Source: Microglena sp. YARC (lineage: Eukaryota; Chlorophyta; Chlorophyceae; Chlamydomonadales; Chlamydomonadaceae). From it: DNA of 64,000 nucleotides. A program made the translations under genes and the position numbers. Below, in pieces: positions 56,900 to 64,000 of this stretch. The DNA is taken from NCBI GenBank assembly GCA_022414725.1, contig CM039464.1:33315218-33379217 (forward strand), written 5' to 3'. The notes beneath the pieces were generated by a model. The model was not told where the DNA came from and made no database searches. It worked only from the letters and a program-made list of their open reading frames with translations. Each line of letters opens with the position of its first letter. Position 1 is the first letter of the stretch.

Positions 56900-57510
56900 T
56901 CCCATGCTACGCACAATCAAACAGAACTCACTATCTCTACACTGCCCTTCACAGGTCCTCCCAAGTTCTCCCATGCTACGCACAATCAAACAGAACTCAC
57001 TATCTCTACACTGCCCTTCACAGGTCCTCCCAAGTTCTCCCATGCTACGCACAATCAAACAGAACTCACTATCTCTACACTGCCCTTCACAGGTCCTCCC
57101 AAGTTCTCCCATGCTACGCACAATCAAACAGAACTCACTATCTCTACACTGCCCTTCACAGGTCCTCCCAAGTTCTCCCATGCTACGCACAATCAAACAG
57201 AACTCACTATCTCTACACTGCCCTTCACAGGTCCTCCCAAGTTCTCCCATGCTACGCACAATCAAACAGAACTCACTATCTCTACACTGCCCTTCACAGG
57301 TCCTCCCAAGTTCTCCCATGCTACGCACAATCAAACATAACTCACTATCTCTACACTGCCCTTCACAGGTCCTCCCATGTTCTCCCATGCTACGCACAAT
57401 CAAACAGAAATCACTATCTCTACACTGCCCTTCACAGGTCCTCCCATGTTCTCCCATGCTACGCACAATCAAACAGAAATCACTATCTCTACTATCTCTA
57501 TTACTGCCTT
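56900..57510. repeat. 69-bp tandem array, 9 units (5' edge of the 57515 exon)
   Basis: Unit starts ccatgctacgcacaatcaaa and ends cccttcacaggtcctcccaa. Each unit contains ttcacag|gtcc, the acceptor and first bases of the following exon. As 69 = 3 x 23, all frames stay open. The spacing is exact from 56902 to 57454. Confidence 0.92.
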
Positions 57511-57514
57511 TCAC

Positions 57515-57608
57515 AGGTCCATCCGACCAGGTTCGTACAAGCCAAACAAAAAAAATGTGGCAGCAATAGAGAGGTCCAGGGCAGCTCGCCAGCTAGACAA
57601 TCTGATGA
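57515..57608 (+). CDS. NOG1: NOG1-like GTPase exon: N-terminal helical region
   Basis: Acceptor tttcacag|gtccat, donor atgaag|gtgggt. It ends NVAAIERSRAARQLDNLMK, matching the RERNRxAKQLDxLMK helix of plastid NOG1-like GTPases. Joining to the previous exon in phase 1 needs one extra A in the run of eight A at about 57550, so either that homopolymer is short by one or the upstream exon differs. Confidence 0.72.
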
Positions 57609-57639
57609 AGGTGGGTCCCATGGGTTATAAATAAATAAA

Positions 57640-58010
57640 TAAATTAAATCAAATACATAAAAATATAGATATCTCATAGATAGATAAATTAAATATATAA
57701 ACAAATTAATACAATTAAGTATTTGCATAAATAGATAAATAAAATAGATAAATAAATAAATAGTACCCCTTATTACGAGATGCAAGGTTGAGGAGGCTAG
57801 CATGCTTGCATTGGGGCCAACCACCAATCTGTGTTCACAACATCTGTACCATTAAGTGTGACTGAACCACAAATACAAGTGTGTCTCTAGACGCAAAAAT
57901 TCCATGTGATTAATTCAAAGAAATTTCATGTGATTAACTCAAAGATATTTCATGTGATTAATTCAAAGACATTTCATTTGATTAACTCAAAGACATTTCG
58001 TGTGATTAAG
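57640..58010. repeat. AT-rich repeats (aaataaat; 25-bp tttcatgtgattaattcaaa)
   Basis: (aaat)n at 57625-57770 and about five 25-bp units at 57900-58015. Confidence 0.75.
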
Positions 58011-58222
58011 TCAGAGATATCAAAATGTGACGTCAACAATTTCGGGCCAACCACCAATCGCATGGGATACGGATATCGATAGTCGTAGAAATGCCCCCGT
58101 GACCCCCACGGGCTCCACGCTTTGCGCTCCACGGAGTTCGGGGGGCAGTGCTTCATTCTGGGGTCGCACCGAGTCGCACAACTTGCGACGCGTCATACAA
58201 AAGAGTGCTTGGGTGACGTGTG

Positions 58223-58389
58223 TAGGGAACGGCAAATCATATGATGTTGACCAAAGACAAGTATGATATCATATGATATCATACAAAAAGCATATGATTT
58301 AACATCATATGATATGATGGCCCAGGCCAAAGTTACCTAGTCAGACCACCAGCATAAATATTCATATGATATCATATTACCGACCCCTA
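58223..58389 (+). mobile_element. MITE-like element, copy 3
   Basis: 167 bp, starts tagggaacggcaaatcatat and ends atattaccgacccctag; internal atatgatatcatat. It is inserted in the intron of the GTPase gene. Confidence 0.75.
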
Positions 58390-58935
58390 GACATGTGTGC
58401 ATTCGGGTCTAACTTCAAATAGCAAATAAACTTAAGAAGCAAAGAAGCAAATATCAGCTGCCTTAGCTGCCTTAGCTGCCTTGGCCGTTACTTAGCATGC
58501 ACTTGCAGCTACCTTGGATGACATGTGTGCATTCGGGTCTCACTTCAAATAGCAAATACACTGAAGAAGCAAAGGAGCAAATATCAGCTGCCTTAGCTGC
58601 CTTGGCCGTTACTTGGCATGTACTTGCAGCTACCTTATGATGATATTTGTGCATTCGGGTCTCACTTCAAATAGCAAATACACTGAAGAAGCAAAGACAC
58701 AATTAGTAGACATGTAGAACAAATATATTGTTCTACACTTATTTAACTAAATATTTTTGACGTATCTTTAGCTACATATTGTTCTACACTTCTTCAACGA
58801 TTTATTGTTCTACACTTCTTTAATGACATATTGTTCTACACTTCTTTGACTACATATTGTTTTACACTTCTTTAATGACATATTGTTCTACACTTCTTTG
58901 ACTACATATTGTTCTACATTTCTTTAACTACAAAA
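58390..58935. repeat. About 120-bp (3 units) and 30-bp (7 units) tandem repeats
   Basis: 58390-58690: gtgtgcattcgggtct-acttc units with tgccttagctgccttgg. 58715-58935: acatattgttctacacttct units. Confidence 0.85.
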
Positions 58936-59023
58936 GTATTACACAAATTTATAAAACGGACATGAAAAAACGGACATGCAAAAAAATCAATCGTTACAGA
59001 TCATCCACCTCTTCACCTAATTC

Positions 59024-59024
<1 letters not shown>

Positions 59025-59061
<37 letters not shown>

Positions 59062-59103
59062 TACACCCACCTACCGACAAACCCACAAATAAATACCATC
59101 CCT

Positions 59104-59139
<36 letters not shown>

Positions 59140-59193
59140 TTACACCCACCCACCCACAAACCCACACATACATTCCATCCCTAACTCCCCCCC

Positions 59194-59220
<27 letters not shown>
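59025..59220. repeat. Three long poly-C tracts
   Basis: C homopolymers at 59029-59060, 59106-59139 and 59187-59214, with acccacctaccgacaaaccc-type spacers. They lie on the sense strand directly upstream of the acceptor at 59278. Confidence 0.85.
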
Positions 59221-59226
<6 letters not shown>

Positions 59227-59278
59227 ACCTCCAATTTTCTAATTCTGACCCCCTTCTGTCCACATTGCCGTGTCCCAG

Positions 59279-59301
59279 GAGCTCTCAGTGCCCTTGACCA
59301 A
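59279..59301 (+). CDS. NOG1: NOG1-like GTPase micro-exon
   Basis: 23 nt, acceptor tcccag|gagctc, donor accaa|gtaagt. It reads ELSVPLT(K), continuing LMK exactly as LMKELxxPL in the family. A near copy (agctttctgtgcccttgac) lies at 59391-59409. The junction to the next exon is not canonical as read. Confidence 0.65.
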
Positions 59302-59499
59302 GTAAGTAGGGAATGTGTGGGTGGGTTGTGGGTGGGTGTGTGGGGGAAGGGGGGGGGGGGGGGGGGGGATGCGACTGTCGAGTAGCATGACCAGCTTTCT
59401 GTGCCCTTGACAAATTGAATTTGGTAGTACAACAGAAATACCAGGGAAAATGAAAACGTGAACCAGGCAAACTGAACAAATTGTTTTTGTTGGTCATTC

Positions 59500-59672
59500 T
59501 TCTTTGTATTATCTTGACTTAGACTTCAACTCTTCTCTTGACCTTGACTTTAACCCTTCTCTTGACCTTGGCCTTGACTTTAATCCTTCTCTTGACCTTG
59601 GCCTTGACTTTAATCCTTCTCTTGACCTTGGCCTTGACTTAAACCCTTCTCTTGAACTTGACTTGAACCAAG
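59500..59672. repeat. 24-bp repeat (cttgaccttggccttgactt)
   Basis: Five units of cttgaccttggccttgactt with taatccttct spacers, just upstream of the next exon. Confidence 0.85.
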
Positions 59673-59774
59673 TACATCAAGGCCTTCCCAGATATTTCAA
59701 GGCTGCACTTGTTTGATCAGACATTACTGCGACTGACTGTGGGCGAGGATGAGTACCACTCAGTGTTGAGGAAG
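59673..59774 (+). CDS. NOG1: NOG1-like GTPase exon
   Basis: Reads YIKAFPDISRLHLFDQTLLR and LTVGEDEYHSVLRK before donor gaag|gtgagt. This matches the family's PFxxxLxxLTLGxxxYxxVLxKV segment. The acceptor is unclear: the sequence before it (ccaag|tac) shares ccaagta with the donor side of the previous exon, and the frame is kept only if G at 59672 stays in the transcript. Confidence 0.7.
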
Positions 59775-60660
59775 GTGAGTGTGAGGTGAGGGCGAGGATG
59801 ATAAACTCTCGGGTGTGAGGAACGCGAGGGTGGGGTGAGGGTGAGGTGAGGGAGCGGATGAGGACCACTCAGTTTTGAGGAAGGTAAGGGTGGGGTGAGT
59901 GTGAGGTGAGGTGAGGTGAGGATGATGAACACTCAGTAAAGAGGAAGGTTAGGGTGGGGTGGGGGTGGTAAACTATCAGTGTGGAGGAAGGTGGGGTGAG
60001 ACATGGGTGAGGTGGGGGTGAGGATGAGTCCCACTCATTGTTGAGGACGGTGAGGGAGGGGTGAGGGTTAGGTGAGGATGAGGAGAAGAAGGTGTGGTGA
60101 GGGCGAGGATGAGTCCCACTCATTGTTGAGTAAGGTGAGGTTAGGGTGAGGATGGTAAACTATATGTGGTGAGCAAGGTGGGGTGAGATGAGCATGGGGT
60201 GGAGGTGGAGGTGAGGATGAGTACCACTCAGTGTTAAGGACGGTGAGAGTGGGGTGAGTGTGAGGTGAGATGAGGGCGAGGAGGATTAACACTCAGTGTA
60301 GAGGGAGGTGAGGGTGAGTTGAGGGTGAGGATGATAAACTCTCGGTTGCAAGGAACGTGAGTGTGAGGTGAGGTGAGCATTGTGAGAGTGGGGTGAGGTT
60401 GAGGTGAGGATGAGGACCACTCAGTGTTGGGGAAGGTGAGGGCGAGGATGATCAACTCTCGGTAATGAGAAATTCAAGCGTGTGGTGAGTGTGTGGTGAG
60501 GGGAGGGCGAGGAGGAGTAACACTCAGTGTAGAGTAATGTGAGGCTGAGGTGAGGGTGGGGATGATAAACTCTCGGTTGTGAGGAATGTGAGGAAGCGTG
60601 TGGTGAGTGTGAGGTGAGGGTGAGGGAGAGGATGAGGATCACTCAGTGTTGCTGCCACCA
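59775..60660. repeat. Exon-edge tandem array (3' edge of the 59774 exon)
   Basis: About ten degenerate units of gaggatgagtaccactcagt gttgaggaag|gtgagg, with some units altered to gataaactctcggttg. Each repeats the exon's DEYHSVLRK end and a GT donor. Confidence 0.88.
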
Positions 60661-60664
60661 CACA

Positions 60665-61025
60665 CACTCTACAGGTTGCTGTTCTGAAATACAGTGCAGG
60701 AGGTTGGTAATGGTTGGGCTTCTCAGGCCACAAAGGCCCACCACACCCATACCCACACCAAACCCACCTCCAGTGAGAACCCTCATCAATGGATTTTTAG
60801 TGAAGTCTCCCCCCACCACCACCACCCCCCACACAAACACCCTCTCACACACACACACACCCAACAGGTTGCCGGTTTACGAAATACAGTGCAGGAGGTA
60901 GGTAAGGGTTGGGCTTCTCGAGCCACAAAGGCTCACCACACCCACACCCACACCAAATCCACCTCCAGTGAGAACCCTCATCAATAAATTTTGGAGTGGA
61001 GCCTCCCCCCTCTCCCTCCCTCCCG

Positions 61026-61056
<31 letters not shown>

Positions 61057-61086
61057 ACACACACACACCACACACACACCCAACAG
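60665..61086. repeat. Two copies of the 5' edge of the 61087 exon
   Basis: Copies at 60674 and 60866, about 194 bp apart, each reading V-A-x-L/R-x-T-V-Q-E-V-x-x-G-W/L-x-S-x-A-T-K-A, then falling into aaacccacctccagtgagaa. Both keep an acaag or acag acceptor. The 61087 exon is the only copy that continues in full. Confidence 0.9.
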
Positions 61087-61314
61087 GTTGCCGGTTTACG
61101 AAACACTGTTCAAGAGGTTGGTAAGGGATGGGCTTCTCGGGCCACCAAGGCTCCAAACAAGCAGGCCGCATTCACAGCTGCTGCTGATGGAGTGGAGGCC
61201 ATCATACAGGCATACACCGAGGGGGCTCACCATGTCGACAAACTAAAAGAAGTTGCTAAGAAGCTGCGCTCACTTCCCCGAGTGGAACTGACTAATGAAA
61301 CTCTGGTGCTGGTG
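61087..61314 (+). CDS. NOG1: NOG1-like GTPase exon: helical hairpin before the G domain
   Basis: Acceptor cccaacag|gttgcc, donor ctggtg|gtaagt; 228 nt, phase 0 at both ends. It reads VQEVGKGWASRATKAPNKQA, then HHVDKLKEVAKKLRSLPRVE and TLVLV. This is the segment ending in beta-strand TLxLVG that leads into the P-loop in NOG1-like GTPases. Confidence 0.88.
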
Positions 61315-61424
61315 GTAAGTGGCAAGTGACAGGCAGTGCTGATCATGCAGTACATAAGCACACAGTGCTAATATATAATATCATTGATGAGGAAGAGGAG
61401 GAGGAGGATGGTGGATGCCTTATC

Positions 61425-61600
61425 CTGGTGTGGAACTGACTAATGAAACTCTGGTGCTGGTGGTAAGTGGCAGATGTGTGGTGCTAATGGTGGTGCCAGT
61501 GGCAAACTAAAAGAAGTTGCTAAGAAGCTGTGCTCACTTCCCCGTGTGGAACTGACTAATGAATCTCTGGTGCTGGTGGTAAGTGGCAAGTGACAGGTGG
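61425..61600. repeat. Copies of the 3' edge of the 61314 exon
   Basis: Two copies: 61430-61470 (GVELTNETLVLV|gtaagt) and 61505-61590 (KLKEVAKKLCSLPRVELTNE SLVLV|gtaagt). Both preserve the reading and the donor. Confidence 0.92.
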
Positions 61601-61725
61601 TGCTAGTGGTGGCACCAGTGGCAGGTGGTGTGGCAAATGGTGGTGCCAGTGGCAAGTGGCAAATGGTAGTGCTAGTGGCAAGTGGTGCGGCAAACAGTGG
61701 CGCTATTGGCAAGTGGCAGGCAGAG
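61600..61725. repeat. ggtggtgccagtggcaagtg repeats
   Basis: Short degenerate repeats derived from the donor side (gtaagtggcaag) of the preceding exon copies. Confidence 0.7.
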
Positions 61726-61995
61726 GGATGTTTGGCCCAGCATCTAACACATGCCATGCTACAACACGCGCAGTGCTCATCCATTACATACACACCACTC
61801 AGTGCTGATCATGCAGTACATAAACACACTCAGTGCTAATATATAATATAGATGATGAGGAAGAGGAGGAGGAGGAGGATGCATGCCTTATCCTGGCCAG
61901 GGTACTACTTCTTGCCAAATTGGTCAGGAGATGATGCATGCCTTTATCCTTGTGCCCTGGTATTTGAACATGTAGTCCAGAATATCAGACACCTT

Positions 61996-62125
61996 GTATG
62001 GCTGCTGGGCTGCTGTACAGGCTGCTGGGCTGCTGTACAGGCTGCTGGGCTGCTGTACAGGCTGCTGGGCTGCTGTACAGGCTGCTGGGCTGCTGTACAG
62101 GCTGCTGGGCTGCTGTACAGGCTGA
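61996..62125. repeat. 20-bp minisatellite (ctgctgggctgctgtacagg)
   Basis: Six perfect units. The period is not a multiple of three, so each frame passes through all three readings. Confidence 0.93.
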
Positions 62126-62339
62126 ATATAATAATAAATGACTGTTTAGACGTGTAGCTAAAGCTATAACTGTCATACTTCACTGCTGCAAGTGCTCTCC
62201 AAAACTTGCAACATGTCCAGAAGCACTCGCAGCCTGTATAGTTCAACAATAACGTATATCCCGAGAGGGGGGTGGGTATCGAATCCCACTGGACGCAGGT
62301 CGGGTGTGAGATCTTGGCAAGTACTAAGTCGCCACCATA

Positions 62340-62645
62340 GGTAATTACTGACTTTTTAGACTTGTAGCTAAAGCTATTGTAGCTAAAGCTATCGTAGCTA
62401 AAGCTAATGTTGCAAAAGCCAAAACCAATTTATCCTTGAGGCCGCCCCAAGTAGGTTCAGTAGCTTCAAGTATAAAGCTATATGTTTGGGTTAGTTTTCT
62501 ATAGCTCCGGTATTATGTTTAAGTATGTTTCATAGCTGAAGTATAAAGCTATATGTTTGGGTTAGTTTTCTATAGCTCCGGTATTATGTTTAAGTATGTT
62601 TCATAGCTGAAGTATAAAGCTATATGTTTGGGTTATAGCCCGCAC
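62340..62645. repeat. tagctaaagctat and about 84-bp repeats
   Basis: tagctaaagctat units at 62365-62410; an 84-bp unit (tataaagctatatgtttggg ttagttttctatagctccgg) twice, plus a partial, at 62470-62636. Confidence 0.85.
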
Positions 62646-62824
62646 TTGGACTTTCCACTCCAGAATTTGATTGTTCTGCGCGTGCTCTCCACTTGCAGTG
62701 GGCCCTCTTATAGTGAATCATTTTTTAGTTGTGAAAGGACTTTCACCCCAGGTGGGTCCCTGGACACAATCCAGCGACACCAAGGATTCAGTTAGAATGG
62801 CGTTGCCACGACGAGTGCATGGCT

Positions 62825-62870
62825 CCTAATGTTGGTAAGTCCAGCTTGGTGCGGTTCTTGGAAGGGTTGA
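62825..62870. repeat. Copy of the P-loop exon 5' edge
   Basis: ggctcctaatgttggtaagt ccagcttggtgcgg encodes APNVGKSSLVR like the real exon at 63003, then diverges. It lacks a clear acceptor just before it. Confidence 0.85.
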
Positions 62871-63002
62871 TGGTACCTCAAGCCCTGGTTCCGATTCTTT
62901 TTCACTTATCAGGATGTCACAACTAAAAAAACTTTCAAACACAAAAAGGATCACACTATTAGACACTATGTTTACATACTACAAATACTGCTCCATGTGT
63001 AG

Positions 63003-63141
63003 GGGGCTCCTAATGTCGGGAAGTCTAGCTTGGTGCGGGTTCTGTCAAGCGGCTCCCCTGAAGTCCAGAACTACCCATTCACCACTCGGAGTATCCACGT
63101 TGGGCATTTCTTTGTGGATGGAAAGAAGCACCAGATAACAG
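63003..63141 (+). CDS. NOG1: NOG1-like GTPase exon: G1 and G2 motifs
   Basis: Acceptor atgtgtag|gggg, donor ataacag|gtgagt; 139 nt, phase 0 in, phase 1 out. It reads GAPNVGKSSLVRVLSSG (P-loop, G1), then PEVQNYPFTTRSIHVGHFF (switch I with the YPFTT signature of the OBG/NOG1 class) and KKHQIT. The DTPG (G3) exon expected next is beyond the window. The family acts in ribosome assembly; this subtype is thought to be plastid-targeted. Confidence 0.93.
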
Positions 63142-63194
63142 GTGAGTGCATTCTTGTCTTTCGTCCTTCTTCTTCACTTTTCACCCCTTTCAAG

Positions 63195-63212
63195 AATTTG
63201 CTTGCTTGCTTA

Positions 63213-63278
<66 letters not shown>

Positions 63279-63514
63279 TGCTTGCTTGTTTACTTGCCAC
63301 TTTTCTCCCCTTTTGGGACTGTGCTTGCTTGCTTGCTTGTTTGTTTGCTTGTTTGTTTGTTTGCTTGCCACTTTTCTCCCCTTTTGGGATTGCGCTTGCT
63401 TGCTTGCTTGTTTGTTTGTTTGTTTGTTTGTTTGTTTGTTTGTTTGTTTGTTTGTTTGTTTGTTTGCTTGCTTGCCACTTTTCTCCACTTTTGGGGCTGT
63501 GCTTGCTTGCTTCG

Positions 63515-63562
<48 letters not shown>
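63195..63562. repeat. (CTTG)n, (TTGT)n and (GATT)n microsatellites
   Basis: Tetranucleotide runs with ccacttttctccccttttgg spacers repeated three times, in the intron after the P-loop exon. Confidence 0.92.
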
Positions 63563-63564
<2 letters not shown>

Positions 63565-63714
63565 TCATTCACAAGTCTCGCACAAGGGTCATTTGTTATT
63601 TGTGAATCAAGCTTGATATGAAGCAGTCACCTAAATCATATTCTTGTGTCCCCTGCCATGGCAGAACAAACTTGCAAGCAGTCCAAGCATCACATTTTCA
63701 GAATAAAATGGACT

Positions 63715-64000
63715 TGCCCCTGAGAAATAAAAAGGAAATAAAATAAAATGAAAATAAAAAGGAAATAAAAATAAAAAGGAGAAGGAAAAGGAAATACGGG
63801 GGGGGGGGGGGGGGGGGGCAACTTCTAACCAAAATGACCCCATCGTCCAACTTTGTAAATATCATAGAGAGGATGAAGAATCCAGTTTTATTCTTGATTT
63901 GGCCCAGTAGAAAAAAAGTAACGGTCCTCCTAAGTTTGGGGGCGCGGGGGGGGGGGGGGGGGGGGGGGGAGGGGGGGGTCAAGGAAAAAATCTGTCATTT
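63715..64000. repeat. A-rich and poly-G tracts at window end
   Basis: aaataaaaaggaa repeats (63725-63795), G homopolymers at 63798-63818 and 63942-63977. No exon seen. Confidence 0.75.

Larger units (their letters stand above)
53908..64000 (+). other. NOG1: Gene span (3' incomplete): NOG1/PDE318-like GTPase
   Basis: Six exons in order cover the N-terminal helices and the G1-G2 part of the GTP-binding domain. G3, G4 and G5 are not in the window. The sequence is closer to the plastid-type NOG1-like family (RxAKQLDxLMKEL...GAPNVGKSSLVRxLSxGxPEVxNYPFTTR) than to nucleolar NOG1, judged from memory of the two groups. Introns contain tandem copies of every exon edge. Confidence 0.75.

Noticed and set aside
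56902..57510. CRISPR-like array (69-bp periodic units)
   Set aside because: Units are continuous tandem repeats without unique spacers, and the locus is a eukaryotic intron.
62245..62335. tRNA-like B box (gggtatcgaatccc)
   Set aside because: No A box at the right distance and no stem pairing; at most a decayed fragment.

Overview
This is a eukaryotic nuclear window. It holds two divergently oriented, intron-rich genes embedded in an extreme load of tandem repeats, microsatellites and short transposons; nothing in it looks bacterial. The protein matches (a plant-type DNA polymerase theta helicase and a plastid-type NOG1 GTPase), short exons in very long introns, and tRNA-derived SINEs suggest a green alga, perhaps Chlamydomonadales. 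That placement is inference from recalled family sequences, not a search.

Minus strand, about 52.9 kb down to at least 14.8 kb: one very large gene for a Pol theta/TEBICHI-type superfamily 2 helicase. Exon 1 (49625-52870) codes for a 1082-residue Gln-rich, repeat-built N-terminus. About 19 small exons then carry all helicase motifs in order: [45 protein letters not shown] and MIGRAGRAG. The winged-helix and helical domains follow, ending in a low-complexity linker (14.8-16.0 kb). Nearly all junctions are GT-AG and the reading phase carries through; the exceptions are one unresolved exon near 28.3 kb and one damaged exon (an in-frame TAA plus a 1-nt shift, 46957-47232). The family A polymerase domain expected after the linker is not recognisable in the first 14 kb, although several open, splice-bounded segments there may belong to it.

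Plus strand, about 54.0 kb to beyond 63.1 kb: a NOG1/PDE318-like GTPase gene with six recognisable exons. It is cut off after the P-loop (GAPNVGKSS) and switch I (YPFTTRS) exon. The two genes start head to head about 1 kb apart.

The most striking feature is structural. At almost every exon of both genes, the exon edge together with its splice site is tandemly copied several times in the adjacent intron, so the introns look grown out of duplicated exon-intron boundaries. The copies keep the AG or GT and often keep the reading frame.

Accessory content: a (TA)n-flanked mobile element family (three main copies, each with a related ORF), a MITE family with ATATGATATCATAT-rich ends, tRNA-derived SINEs (two with clear target-site duplications), a dispersed family of about 130 bp, and many mini- and microsatellites, including a 36-bp array at 17-18.4 kb and a 27-bp array of alternating perfect palindromes at 19.2 kb. 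Almost all long ORFs outside the two genes are artefacts of tandem repeats.
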